NCBI GenBank assembly: GCA_902556405.1
Contig: CACDWF010000001.1
Coordinates: forward strand, 186,001-250,000
From: an uncultured Alphaproteobacteria bacterium
GTDB taxonomy: Bacteria > Pseudomonadota > Alphaproteobacteria > Rhodobacterales > Rhodobacteraceae
DNA: 64,000 bases
Reading direction: 5' to 3'
Position 1 is the first letter of the stretch, and each line of letters begins with the position of its first letter. Below, one piece after another: positions 54,042-62,881 of this stretch. Made by a program: the position numbers and the translations under genes. The notes under the pieces were generated by a model. That model was not told the origin of the DNA and did not search any database. It saw nothing but the letters and a program-made list of their open reading frames with translations.

Positions 54042-54797
54042 TTGAGTAGAATGCATGATATGGGTGGAAGATTTGGATACGGGCCACTCAATCTTGATAA
54101 TGTTAAATTAAAAGGGCACGAAAATAAATCGAATGTTTTTGATAAACCATGGCACGCAAAGGTATGGGCGTTTGCGCACCTGACTGGTGCGCTTGGTATA
54201 TGGAATTTGGATGTTAGTAGAAGATTTAGAGAGAGCCTCCCAATTAATGATTATGTGAACTTCTCTTACTATGAAAAATGGTTGGCTGCTCTCACAAATA
54301 TTTTAGTTTGTTATAAGTTGGTTACTGAAGCTGAGCTCAATAAAGTAGTCGAAGAGACGATAAATAAACAACGATCCGGTTTAGGAACGGATGAAGCCAA
54401 AAATAAAAAATGCACAGGTAATCCGAACTGGGATGCTCCTGACAGAATAGCGGTGATGAAAACACTTGGTTGGGGAGGCGGTTCAGTCAGAGAGAGCGAG
54501 CTGAAACCAAAATTTTTAAATGGTGAAAAAGTGGAGACAATATTCGGTAACCCCAATCCTGATGTGAAAGGCGGTCATACTCGACTGCCTGGGTACGCAA
54601 TGGGTAGAGAAGGAATAATTTACGCTTACAGAGGCGTCCATGTATTTCCTGACAAAAATGCACATGGTTTTGGAGAAGAACCCCAGCCTTTATACACAGT
54701 AGAGTTTTCCTCTCGTGATCTTTTTGGAAAAGACGCGGAAGCTTATCATAAAGTTTTTCTAGATTGTTGGGAGCCCTACCTTAGAAGGAGTAGATGA
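54042..54797 (+). CDS. nthB: Nitrile hydratase beta subunit
   Basis: A 251-residue beta subunit starting with TTG; MSRMHDMGGRFGYGP lines up residue for residue with the usual MDGIHDLGG start, which supports TTG over the ATG at 54051. FDKPWHAKVWAFAHLTGALG and YYEKWLAAL are family stretches, and the C-terminal barrel has GHTRLPGYAMGREGIIYAYRGVHVFPD. It shapes the active-site channel over the alpha metal centre. The accessory gene begins 4 bp after its stop. Confidence 0.95.
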   Translation: MSRMHDMGGRFGYGPLNLDNVKLKGHENKSNVFDKPWHAKVWAFAHLTGALGIWNLDVSRRFRESLPINDYVNFSYYEKWLAALTNILVCYKLVTEAELNKVVEETINKQRSGLGTDEAKNKKCTGNPNWDAPDRIAVMKTLGWGGGSVRESELKPKFLNGEKVETIFGNPNPDVKGGHTRLPGYAMGREGIIYAYRGVHVFPDKNAHGFGEEPQPLYTVEFSSRDLFGKDAEAYHKVFLDCWEPYLRRSR

Positions 54798-54801
54798 CAA
54801 A

Positions 54802-55152
54802 ATGAACACAAAAAGGAAAAGTCCCAGAGATTTTGATCAACTTATCAGCTCAATCAAACTAAGTGAGCCCTGGCAAGGTCAGCTGTATGCAATAACTTTG
54901 GCAATTTTTGATAAAGGCATATTTACGAAACAAGATTTTATGTTATGTTTCAGGAAAAATTTAAGTAAAAAGGTTGGGCTGCAATCTTTAGATTATGATG
55001 ACGATTTTTTTTTGGCATGGTTGGTATCGCTTGAGTCAATCATTATTGATTTAAAATTAGGATTACCAGTAGAACTCAATGAGTTAAAAAGTAAGTTGAG
55101 AACTGCTTTCCTTAATGCACAACATGGCAAACCCGTTAAGTTTTCAAGTTAA
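54802..55152 (+). CDS. Nitrile hydratase accessory/activator protein
   Basis: A 116-residue protein related to the N-terminal half of the beta subunit. EPWQGQLYAITLAIFDKGIFTKQDFMLCF matches the PWxAxxFALxVxLHExGxFTW pattern of the nitrile hydratase activator (P14K/NhlE-like) family. The DDFFLAWLVSLESIIIDL part also follows it. Such proteins bring cobalt to the alpha subunit by subunit exchange. AAGGAG lies 11 nt before the ATG. It belongs to the alpha-beta-accessory operon. Confidence 0.86.
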   Translation: MNTKRKSPRDFDQLISSIKLSEPWQGQLYAITLAIFDKGIFTKQDFMLCFRKNLSKKVGLQSLDYDDDFFLAWLVSLESIIIDLKLGLPVELNELKSKLRTAFLNAQHGKPVKFSS

Positions 55153-55169
55153 TTAAATAGGGCGGAAAA

Positions 55170-55493
55170 ATGGAACGTGTAAATAATATACCTGTTGGAC
55201 GCACTATGATAATTAATTTTCAAGATGAAGAAGAATGTGAAAAGTATATTTCCTGCTACAAGGAGCTTATCCCGACATTTACAAACCTTGGAGCTCTGGA
55301 AATAGCGTTTGTTAAAGCGAGCTCTTCGTCAATATTAATTTTTGCAGTAATTGATAGTCAGGAAAATGCTGACAAAATCATATCCACTTCGTCTCAGTGG
55401 CGGAAAAAACAAAACTTTAAAGTGGCAGACACGATAGTTTTTGATGGTGAAATTATAGAAATAGTGAATAATAATCTGAAAAATATTGATTAG
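55170..55493 (+). CDS. Small protein, possible dimeric alpha/beta-barrel (ABM-like)
   Basis: 107 residues, no signal or membrane segment. A GRTMIINFQDEEECEKYISCYKELIPTF start and later SSSILIFAVIDSQENADKII suggest a beta-alpha-beta-beta fold as in antibiotic-biosynthesis monooxygenase/dimeric ferredoxin-like proteins, but no active-site residue is sure. Spaced 17 bp after the accessory gene, with AGGGCGG before the ATG, it is probably the fourth gene of the nitrile hydratase operon. Its role is unknown. Confidence 0.6.
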   Translation: MERVNNIPVGRTMIINFQDEEECEKYISCYKELIPTFTNLGALEIAFVKASSSSILIFAVIDSQENADKIISTSSQWRKKQNFKVADTIVFDGEIIEIVNNNLKNID

Positions 55494-55515
55494 TTCTTGT
55501 CAAAAAAGAAAGCGT

Positions 55516-55528
55516 TGTAGTCACGTAA
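55516..55528. promoter_or_regulatory. Weak TKACGTNACGTMA-like site before amine oxidase
   Basis: TGTAGTCACGTAA matches the shared 13-bp palindrome at 11 of 13 positions; the right half ACGTAA is perfect and the left half is degraded. It lies 62 bp before the amine oxidase ATG in a 94-bp gap. It suggests that the amine oxidase belongs to the same control group, with less certainty than for the three perfect sites. Confidence 0.4.
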
Positions 55529-55589
55529 TGAGTAAAATTTTAGAAAATTGAGCATGATTTATGCTGTTTTAACTTAAAAGGAGAGTTTG

Positions 55590-57506
55590 ATGGATACATT
55601 AACTGATACAGGGATAGGTACGGAGGTAAGACATCCTCTCAGCCCACTTACTGCCGAAGAAATTAAATTAGTCTCAAAACTAGTTGTTGATTATTTCAAA
55701 GAACAATCAAAATCTGTTCTGTTTGAAGGGATTGAACTTGAAGAACCAGATAAAAAGGATGTTTGGTCACATAAAACTGGCGATTGTTTAGAGAGATTGG
55801 CAAGGGTATCCGTATTCCAAAGTGGCAGTAAAGGTGTTTGGCGACTATCCGTCTCGATCTCAAATTCTAAAGTGATTGAATGCGAAGAATTTGCTAAAGC
55901 ACAGCCAATGATCCAACTTGAAGAATTTTTGGAAATTGAGAAATTAGTAAAAGAAGATCAGAATTTTATAGAGGGTTGCAGAAAACGTGGAATAACTGAT
56001 CTTAATAATGTATGCATAGATGCATGGTCTGCAGGAATAATCACTTCACAAGATGAACAAGGGAAGCATATCAGTCATACATTTGCATGGTTAAAAAATT
56101 CGTTAGAGGATAATCAATATGCCCATCCCATCGAGGGGCTCAACGCTATAGTCGATATAAAAAAAATGGAAGTAATAAGAGTGGATGATGCCGGAGTGGT
56201 ACCAGTTCCATTAGCTGAATCCAATTACGCTGCTAAATTTGAAAAAAATCCACGTAATACGTTAAGGCCAATAAATGTGGTGCAACCAGAAGGTGTATCT
56301 TTCGAATTTTTAAATGGAAAACTTCACTGGGACAAATGGTCCTTAGTCGTTGGGTTTAATGCGAGAGAGGGTTTGACTTTACATGATGTGAGGTATGAAG
56401 ATCGACCTTTATGTTTTCGAGCCTCAATCGCTGAAATGGTTGTTCCCTACGGAAGTCCATTAAAAAACCACGCAAGAAAGAATGTTTTTGATGTTGGAGA
56501 ATATGGTATTGGAAAACTAGCTAATTCTCTTGAATTAGGTTGCGATTGTTTGGGGGCCATTCATTATATTGATTGCTGGGTTTCAGATATAAATGGTAAT
56601 CCAATGAAAATTAAAAATGGAATTTGCATTCATGAGGAAGATACAGGTATTTTGTGGAAACACTACGACTTTAGAAATGAATCGACAGAAATTAGGAGAG
56701 GAAGGCGACTAGTCATATCTTCCATTTCAACCGTGGGCAATTATGACTATGCATATTATTGGTATTTAAATCTTGATGGGGAAATTGAATTTGAGATGAA
56801 GGCTACAGGTATAATAAATACTTCAGGTTGCATACCTTTTAGTGGCGATAAATATGGAACTGAAGTTGCACCAGGTGTGATGGGGCATATTCACCAGCAT
56901 ATTTTTTGTGCCAGATTGGACATGGCCATAGATGGGAGCAATAATTCTGTTTACGAATGTGATACAGTTTCTGAGTCAGATCCAGAAGAAAATCCATTTG
57001 GAAATGCCTTTTATGTACGTGAAAAGCTTTTAGAAAATGAAGGGGGTTTTGAAAGAGATGATAACAAGCAAAGATTCTGGAAATTTACGAGTGAAGCAAA
57101 AAAAAATTATATGGGTAAAAATACTGCTTACAAGCTGGAACCTTCAGGAGCAATTAGTACATTTCACGATCAAAGTGGCCCTTCAGGGCAAAGAATGGGT
57201 TTTATTTTTAACCAAATGTGGATTACTCCATTTGATAAAAAGGAACGATATCCTGCCGGGGATTTCGTGAATGGATCCGATGCAGATGAAGGCTTGCCAG
57301 CCTTTGTGAAAAACAACAGGTCCATAAAAAATAAAGATCTGGTTTGTTGGCATGTTTTTGGATTGCATCATTTGCCAAGGTTAGAAGATTATCCTGTGCA
57401 ACCTATCGTGAAAACGGGATTTAAACTCATGCCATCAGGTTTTTTTGATAAGAACCCGGCTATCGATATAGCGGCTGAGAAGAATGCTTCGAGCTGCAAA
57501 GTTTAA
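55590..57506 (+). CDS. Copper-containing primary amine oxidase
   Basis: About 638 residues; I use the ATG at 55590 because AGGAGAG (55579-55585) gives the right spacing, not the TTG at 55587. The TPQ precursor Tyr385 lies in TVGNYDYAYYW. The catalytic Asp is expected in HYIDCWVSD. Copper ligands are in HIHQHIFCARLDMAIDG (His-x-His) and HHLPRLEDYPVQP (third His region). It oxidises a primary amine to aldehyde, ammonia and hydrogen peroxide. No signal peptide is seen, so it is probably cytoplasmic. The preceding nitrile hydratase operon suggests shared nitrogen scavenging. Confidence 0.95.
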   Translation: MDTLTDTGIGTEVRHPLSPLTAEEIKLVSKLVVDYFKEQSKSVLFEGIELEEPDKKDVWSHKTGDCLERLARVSVFQSGSKGVWRLSVSISNSKVIECEEFAKAQPMIQLEEFLEIEKLVKEDQNFIEGCRKRGITDLNNVCIDAWSAGIITSQDEQGKHISHTFAWLKNSLEDNQYAHPIEGLNAIVDIKKMEVIRVDDAGVVPVPLAESNYAAKFEKNPRNTLRPINVVQPEGVSFEFLNGKLHWDKWSLVVGFNAREGLTLHDVRYEDRPLCFRASIAEMVVPYGSPLKNHARKNVFDVGEYGIGKLANSLELGCDCLGAIHYIDCWVSDINGNPMKIKNGICIHEEDTGILWKHYDFRNESTEIRRGRRLVISSISTVGNYDYAYYWYLNLDGEIEFEMKATGIINTSGCIPFSGDKYGTEVAPGVMGHIHQHIFCARLDMAIDGSNNSVYECDTVSESDPEENPFGNAFYVREKLLENEGGFERDDNKQRFWKFTSEAKKNYMGKNTAYKLEPSGAISTFHDQSGPSGQRMGFIFNQMWITPFDKKERYPAGDFVNGSDADEGLPAFVKNNRSIKNKDLVCWHVFGLHHLPRLEDYPVQPIVKTGFKLMPSGFFDKNPAIDIAAEKNASSCKV

Positions 57507-57531
57507 TTAGAACATTAACAAGAAATGATTT

Positions 57532-58377
57532 TTGAAAGAAATTACTGTTTTGAGTGAAAAGAATATAAAATCAATGAAGCTGTACAGCGACGTAGTGAGG
57601 ATAAATAACGAACTACGAGAAATGGGTAAAGACAATGAATCGGCCTTAACGGTTGACGATTTAGTAGCCTTTGATCAACTTCACTATCACGGTGTCGAAG
57701 CCATAGATATTGCCATTGATAAGCTAGGCATTAATTCAAACTCTAACGTTTTGGAAATAGGTGCTGGGATAGGGGGTCCAGCAAGATACTTAGCTACTAA
57801 ATCCGGAGCTTCCGTGACAGCAATTGAACTTCAAGAAGATCATCATAAGGTTGGTGCTGAGCTAACAGAGAGATGCGGACTGGATAAAAAGGTTAGGCAT
57901 CTGTGCGGTGATTTTTTAGAGTCTAAATTAGCTCCTTATAGTTTCGATGCAGTTGTAAGTTGGCTGGCTATTTACCATATCCCAAATAGACCAAAACTTT
58001 TGAATTTGTGCCACTCTTATTTAAAATCGCATGGATTTTTCTATACGGAGGACTTCGCTCTTCATTCACCGCTGAGTAAATTTGAAAATAATGAACTATC
58101 AAAAGATTTTTTTGCAAATTATCTCGTTTCATATTCAGACTACAAAACAGATCTGATCAAGGCTGGTTTTCATAATATATTATCAGAGGATATGACAACC
58201 AGTTGGTCAAAATTCACTGAAGAACGCTACAATTTATATACACTAGACATCGAGAGGCACAAAAGAGTACATAATCCTCAAATCGTTTCAAATATGATAC
58301 ATTTTTATGGTTTCGCAAAGAGATATCTGGCAGGTGGAAAGTTGGGGGGCATTAGGATTTTGGGACAAAAGCAATAA
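57532..58377 (+). CDS. Class I SAM-dependent methyltransferase
   Basis: Up to 281 residues. SAM motif I is VLEIGAGIGGPARYLA near residue 79, motif II SVTAIELQEDHHKVGAELTERCG, then FDAVVSWLAIYHIPNRPKLL. The pattern resembles glycine/sarcosine-type and gamma-tocopherol-type small-molecule methyltransferases. The start is unsettled: TTG at 57532 gives the longest frame, and an in-frame ATG at 57574 is an alternative; neither has a clear ribosome-binding site. It follows the amine oxidase by 25 bp and may methylate an amine or related compound. Confidence 0.83.
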   Translation: MKEITVLSEKNIKSMKLYSDVVRINNELREMGKDNESALTVDDLVAFDQLHYHGVEAIDIAIDKLGINSNSNVLEIGAGIGGPARYLATKSGASVTAIELQEDHHKVGAELTERCGLDKKVRHLCGDFLESKLAPYSFDAVVSWLAIYHIPNRPKLLNLCHSYLKSHGFFYTEDFALHSPLSKFENNELSKDFFANYLVSYSDYKTDLIKAGFHNILSEDMTTSWSKFTEERYNLYTLDIERHKRVHNPQIVSNMIHFYGFAKRYLAGGKLGGIRILGQKQ

Positions 58378-58615
58378 AGATCGAAAGTTAATATAAAATT
58401 TAAAAAATAGTTGGGACAGTATGTAGTTTTTTTAAGTAAAATTATTTGATCTCAGAGAGTTATTAAATTTGTTGCTAAGCGGGGTCATAACCCAATTTTA
58501 AAAAAGCTTCAAGCAAATACCCTGCTCTTTAAAAAATATTCACCTGCGTCAAAAAGAAATCATACCATTCTATGCTTCACAATTTTAAAAAAATTTAAGG
58601 CTTACGAAATTATTA

Positions 58616-59218
58616 TCATGAAATTTGTCTAAGTATTTCATCTTCAACAAATTCCATCCTATCTTTCCCCCAAAACATTTCTTTACCAACAAATATACTT
58701 GGTACTCCAAAAACACCTCGCTTAATACCTTCATTGGTACTATCGATTAGTGATTGCCGTATTTTATCACTTTCACATAATTTTTCGAATTCCTTTGAGT
58801 TTACTCCTAACCCTTTTACTATTGGCGCCATTCCTTCATAGTTCTGAATATTAGAATTGTTTTTTTCCCAATATTCTTTAAATATCGCCTCAATAAACGG
58901 AATCTCAAGTTCGAATTCACGCATTGCTAATGCACCTCTAAGCGTGCGACTCGTTTTAATTGGAAATTCGCTTGGAAATTTAAAATTTAAGTTATATTTT
59001 TTGGCCCACCTTGCTAGATCAACCTTGCGATTCTCGATCTTTATTGCAGGTTCTTCCATCAGCACGTAGTTTCTAGAACGGAATGCAAACCCCAGATTAT
59101 ATGGATGTAATGTTAGCTCACTATTAGTCCGTTTTAAAATTGGCTTTATTAAGTGAAGTGCAAAATAAGCGTTTGTACTGCCAATATCCCAATACATTTC
59201 AACATTTTTTTTGGTCAT
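58616..59218 (-). CDS. DsbA-family / 2-hydroxychromene-2-carboxylate isomerase (kappa-GST) protein
   Basis: 200 residues. The opening VEMYWDIGSTNAYFALHLIKPIL is the thioredoxin-fold start of kappa GST/HCCA isomerase, with Ser where DsbA has the first Cys. LHPYNLGFAFR, then ARWAKKYNLNF and a C-terminal GVFGVPSIFVGKEMFWGKDRMEF complete the family pattern. It is expected to bind glutathione and isomerise or conjugate a small molecule. No signal peptide. Single gene on the minus strand, 54 bp downstream of the RidA gene. Confidence 0.87.
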   Translation of the reverse strand: MTKKNVEMYWDIGSTNAYFALHLIKPILKRTNSELTLHPYNLGFAFRSRNYVLMEEPAIKIENRKVDLARWAKKYNLNFKFPSEFPIKTSRTLRGALAMREFELEIPFIEAIFKEYWEKNNSNIQNYEGMAPIVKGLGVNSKEFEKLCESDKIRQSLIDSTNEGIKRGVFGVPSIFVGKEMFWGKDRMEFVEDEILRQIS

Positions 59219-59272
59219 TCGTTACTTCATAAAGTTATAGTCAGAAAAAATTCTTACGCCTTCAGTCCAATA

Positions 59273-59659
59273 TTAACAAGCTGCTATAAAGTCGATCTCT
59301 ACAGAAGCTCCTACTGCTAACCCCGTCACACCAATGCAAGTACGTGCAGGAAGCTTATCTCTTGCAAAATATGATGCGTAAACACTATTCATTTTGTCAA
59401 AATCACCAAAGTTTACTAAATAAACCCGTGCAAAAATTACCTTCTCAAGTGAAGAACCTGCTGCGTTCAAGACCTCTAATAGGTTTTTCATAACCTGATG
59501 GGTTTGTGCTTCAATTCCCCCATCAACAAGTTTAGCATTATTGTTTTTAAGTGTAGGCATCTGACCGGTAACAAACAAATAATCCCCAGCGCGAACAGCG
59601 TGACTAAAGGGCGCGACTTTTTGAGGTCCCGAGGAAAAAGATAAATGTTTAATGTCCAT
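59273..59659 (-). CDS. ridA: RidA/YjgF/Rid family protein
   Basis: 128 residues with the Rid pattern: FSHAVRAGDYLFVTGQMP at the start, then KNLLEVLNAAGSSLEKVIFARVYLVNFGDFDKMNSVYASYF, and PARTCIGVTGLAVGASVEIDFIAA at the end with the conserved Arg. RidA proteins hydrolyse reactive enamine/imine intermediates such as 2-aminoacrylate to oxo acid and ammonia. An independent promoter is likely since the next gene upstream diverges. The Rid subgroup cannot be fixed by eye. Confidence 0.9.
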   Translation of the reverse strand: MDIKHLSFSSGPQKVAPFSHAVRAGDYLFVTGQMPTLKNNNAKLVDGGIEAQTHQVMKNLLEVLNAAGSSLEKVIFARVYLVNFGDFDKMNSVYASYFARDKLPARTCIGVTGLAVGASVEIDFIAAC

Positions 59660-59758
59660 AGCTTAGCTTAGATAGTAAAGCTATTTTTGTAAACTAAGAC
59701 TGAACTAAATTTTATATTGCTTGAAATAGTATATACTAAAGAAAATATTTGTTAAGAA

Positions 59759-60403
59759 ATGCAAAATACTCCGATCCGAAATAAACGAGAACCCTTTTTT
59801 AATGACGTACCACCTGGGGTATTGGCTGTAGGCGGCTTGTTACTTTTTATAGAACTAGTTTTACAAATACTTGGGTTGGAATGGAGGAGCGCAGCGTTCC
59901 TTCTTTTTGCTTTTTTCCCAATAGAATTTAGCACACCCTACAAAGAGCTCTTCTTTGGACAGAATTTATTTATGTTTTTTTCTTACTCTCTTTTACATGG
60001 AAACTTTTTTCACATGATAATTAACGTTGCTATCTTGTTTGCTTTGGGAAAGCAAATTGAAGAACAAGTAGGTATGATTAATTTCATTTTAATATTTGTG
60101 TCAACAGCTGTCGCAGGAGCGGTTGCCTATCAGATTCTTGCTTCAGGAAATCCTGCACCGATGGTAGGTGCTAGTGGGGGTGTGTTTGGTTTTTTCGGTT
60201 TTTTAAAAGGTAAGGAGCTTTTCTCTCGCCTTAAGAACAATTTAACAATTTTACCATTTCTAAATTTGGTTTTTGGGTTAGTAGTATTACACGTTGTTTT
60301 AATTTTACTTCACCCTTCAATTATTCCATTTCAAATAGGGTGGCATGGCCATCTTGGGGGATTTGTTTTTGGGGTGTTATTAGCAGGTGTCATAAAAAAA
60401 TGA
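59759..60403 (+). CDS. Rhomboid-family intramembrane serine protease
   Basis: 214 residues with about six membrane segments. HGNFFHMIINVAILFALGKQIE is the rhomboid His/Asn segment. GASGGVFGFFGFLKG holds the catalytic Ser near residue 141. GWHGHLGGFVFGVLLAGV holds the catalytic His in the last segment. It cleaves transmembrane substrates inside the membrane. ATG overlap with the following SDR (ATGA at 60400) indicates coupled translation. Confidence 0.92.
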   Translation: MQNTPIRNKREPFFNDVPPGVLAVGGLLLFIELVLQILGLEWRSAAFLLFAFFPIEFSTPYKELFFGQNLFMFFSYSLLHGNFFHMIINVAILFALGKQIEEQVGMINFILIFVSTAVAGAVAYQILASGNPAPMVGASGGVFGFFGFLKGKELFSRLKNNLTILPFLNLVFGLVVLHVVLILLHPSIIPFQIGWHGHLGGFVFGVLLAGVIKK

Positions 60404-61173
60404 ATAGATCAAATAAAGATCTTTCAAAGTTTCGACTGGATGGACGAGCATCCTTAGTAACAGGTTCAACTAGAGGTATTGGGTGGGCGATAGCTAGAGG
60501 AATGGCTGAATCTGGATCTACAGTATATGTAAATGGTCGCGATAAAAAGACCTTAGCAGCTCAATGTAAAAATCTTATCGATTTAGGGTATGATGCTAAA
60601 CCTGCGCTATTTGATGCCACCGATATAGAAGCCATAAATAGGTTTTTAGACTCTACCGATAAACCAATAGATATTCTTGTAAATAACGCGGCAATTAGGC
60701 TTCGAAAACCATTAAGGGAGATTTCTCCGAAATCTTTTTCTGAGGTTTTAGAGGCTAACTTAACTTCTATTTATGCAATTTCTAGGAGATTCGCTACTAG
60801 GCTAGAGGATCAACAGACAAAAGGATCTTTAATAAATATCACCTCTATTGCTGGTCCTCGAGCGAGGCCAGGTGATCCAGCATATACGGCTGCAAAAGGA
60901 GGGTTGGAGGCCTTAACTAGATCATTGGCTGTAGAACTAGCACCCATAGTTCGTTGTAATGCTATAGCGCCAGGTTACTTTGCCACTGATGCTAATGCAT
61001 CTTATATTGATAATGAAGAGGTTAAGCAATTTATAGAAAATCGAATTCCTTTAAAAAGATGGGGGCAACCTGAAGAGGTTGCAGGGGCGGCAGTTTTTCT
61101 TGCGTCAGATGCCTCCTCTTACATAACCGGGCATACGCCTGTTATTGATGCAGGGCTTACCATTTTATTTTAG
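60400..61173 (+). CDS. Short-chain dehydrogenase/reductase (gluconate 5-dehydrogenase-like)
   Basis: About 257 residues; I start at the ATG at 60400 that overlaps the rhomboid stop, not at 60340 where 20 extra residues read in another frame of the rhomboid gene. FRLDGRASLVTGSTRGIGWAIA has the cofactor glycines. NAAIRLRKPL, ITSIAGPRARPG (Ser) and YTAAKGG (Tyr, Lys) give the catalytic set. The phrase order and NNAAIRLRKP fit the gluconate 5-dehydrogenase-type branch (IdnO). Substrate uncertain. Confidence 0.9.
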   Translation: MNRSNKDLSKFRLDGRASLVTGSTRGIGWAIARGMAESGSTVYVNGRDKKTLAAQCKNLIDLGYDAKPALFDATDIEAINRFLDSTDKPIDILVNNAAIRLRKPLREISPKSFSEVLEANLTSIYAISRRFATRLEDQQTKGSLINITSIAGPRARPGDPAYTAAKGGLEALTRSLAVELAPIVRCNAIAPGYFATDANASYIDNEEVKQFIENRIPLKRWGQPEEVAGAAVFLASDASSYITGHTPVIDAGLTILF

Positions 61174-61401
61174 CTTGTAAGAATTTTTTAAAAAAATTGA
61201 ACGACGCATATCAATTTAGGGCAGCTATATATTGCAAGTCAGCGGAGAACAGTTCGCCGTCAATTTTAGACCTTTCATCAAAGTATACTTCAATTAATAA
61301 AATTTATTTTCTGCTAGCTAACCTGAAGTTCCATAGGAAAGTTAATCAGGATTAGAAATTTGAAGATAAAAATAAACAACTATTGATCGCTCTACTGTTT
61401 T

Positions 61402-62040
61402 CTATTTTGAATACTTTTCTCTTATTAGGTCTCTATTTTTAGATAGCCATAACCCAATAAGGATCGCTGGTCCTACTTTTATTTTACCTTCAGATATGAG
61501 GTCCGAAAATGCTTGATAAGAAAAAATATGGCTTTTGATATCCTCACTCTCACGCAATAGCCCTGCAATAAGATTAGAGCTATCGGGTAATTCCACAATA
61601 CCTACATATTGATGAAAAAATTCGGTTGATATGCCAGGTGATGGGTAACTTCGCGCGACTAATTCAAATTTTTTTATTTCTAAGTGTGCTTCCTCTCGAG
61701 CTTCTCTTATTCCTGCACTTTCGGGAGTCTCACCAGCATCAATTAAACCAGCAATTGGTTCCAGGACCCAAGGGGCTTCATCTCCTTTAACATACGGACC
61801 CATCCGAAATTGCTCGATTAATAATACTCGGTCATTAATGGGGTCATAGGGTAAAACAATTACTGCATCAGACGAAATCAGCGCACTTCTTTTTAAAACT
61901 GCACTCTGCTCGTTATTAAACTTTTGATATGAAAGGGAACGTTCTTCAACTGAAAAAAAACCTTGATAAACTATATTTTTATTATGTGTAGAAACGTGCC
62001 TTCGGTTCATTTTATTTAACTTTTCTGGATATTTTGACAT
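61402..62040 (-). CDS. nudF: Nudix hydrolase, ADP-ribose pyrophosphatase-like
   Basis: 212 residues. The Nudix box lies at about 106-128: GLIDAGETPESAGIREAREEAHLEI, with G-x5-E-x7-RE-x2-EE-x intact. VLLIEQFRMGPYVKGDEAPWVLEPIAGL before it is the NudF/TrgB ADP-ribose pyrophosphatase context, and RSYPSPGISTEFFHQYVG follows. It hydrolyses ADP-ribose or a similar nucleoside diphosphate derivative with magnesium. Single gene divergent from the SDR at 62123. Confidence 0.92.
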   Translation of the reverse strand: MSKYPEKLNKMNRRHVSTHNKNIVYQGFFSVEERSLSYQKFNNEQSAVLKRSALISSDAVIVLPYDPINDRVLLIEQFRMGPYVKGDEAPWVLEPIAGLIDAGETPESAGIREAREEAHLEIKKFELVARSYPSPGISTEFFHQYVGIVELPDSSNLIAGLLRESEDIKSHIFSYQAFSDLISEGKIKVGPAILIGLWLSKNRDLIREKYSK

Positions 62041-62122
62041 AAACTCCCTATCTCTTGTGCTTATAGCAAATGACGTTTACAAAGGTGTATCATAGGTTAC
62101 AACAAAGCTATAAGGATAAAGT

Positions 62123-62815
62123 ATGACAAATATTCTAATCACCGGTGCAAATCGCGGTCTTGGTCTTGGTTTTGTTAAAAAGTATATAGAAAAAAAAATA
62201 CATTTAATATGCACAACCCGAGACATATCGGGATCAAAAGAACTTTTAGCATATAAAGAAAAATATCCTGATAATATGGAAATATTTGAGCTAGATTTAT
62301 TAAAGGATAACGCTCCATTAACTTTAGCAAATTTCATAAAAGATAGGCCAATAGATATATTAATCAACAATGCTGGAGTTGGTAGCTCTAACCAACATTT
62401 TCAGGCAGTATCATTAAACCCATGGTTGGAGGTTCTTAAAGTAAATTTGATTGCCCCTCTTATGATTACTCAAGCAATTATTAAAAATGTAAAAGTAAGT
62501 TCAGCCAAGAAAATATATTTCCTTAGCTCTCAGCTTGGTTCAATAGAGGATAACAATAGTGGTGGAATGTACATTTATAGATCATCTAAATCCGGCCTGA
62601 ATCAGGTAGTGAAATCTCTTTCAATTGATTTAAAGGCATATGGAATTACCGTTGTTTCACTTCATCCTGGGTGGGTCAAAACAGATATGGGTGGGGCCAA
62701 TGCTCCAGTTTCTATCGACGAAAGTGTCGAAGGAATGATTAGAGTTATAGAAACAACCGATATTGCAGATACAGGGAAATTTCTTAATTTTCACGGAAGA
62801 GAATTACCTTGGTAA
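62123..62815 (+). CDS. Short-chain dehydrogenase/reductase
   Basis: 230 residues: ILITGANRGLGLGFVKKYIEK at the start, INNAGVGSSN, YFLSSQLGSI (Ser), and YIYRSSKSGL (Tyr-x4-Lys as in the C-factor/sniffer branch, YRxSK). The HPGWVKTDMGG phrase is typical of that branch. AAGGATAAAG lies before the ATG. Carbonyl-reductase-like activity is probable, with unknown substrate. It has no operon partner; the cyclase remnant and ABC gene converge on it. Confidence 0.9.
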   Translation: MTNILITGANRGLGLGFVKKYIEKKIHLICTTRDISGSKELLAYKEKYPDNMEIFELDLLKDNAPLTLANFIKDRPIDILINNAGVGSSNQHFQAVSLNPWLEVLKVNLIAPLMITQAIIKNVKVSSAKKIYFLSSQLGSIEDNNSGGMYIYRSSKSGLNQVVKSLSIDLKAYGITVVSLHPGWVKTDMGGANAPVSIDESVEGMIRVIETTDIADTGKFLNFHGRELPW

Positions 62816-62881
62816 GACTATAGCGTCTGCTTAAGTCTTTACTTTGAAGAGTGTTATTTTATCTTTTCTGCCTCTAATCGT

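Noticed and set aside
58378-58615. A tRNA or small RNA in the gap after the methyltransferase
   Set aside because: No cloverleaf, no GTTC-type T-loop and no strong terminator; the sequence is mainly A/T runs.
61174-61401. Possible gene or regulatory element between the SDR and Nudix genes
   Set aside because: Nothing beyond short A/T-rich inverted runs was found in this convergent gap.
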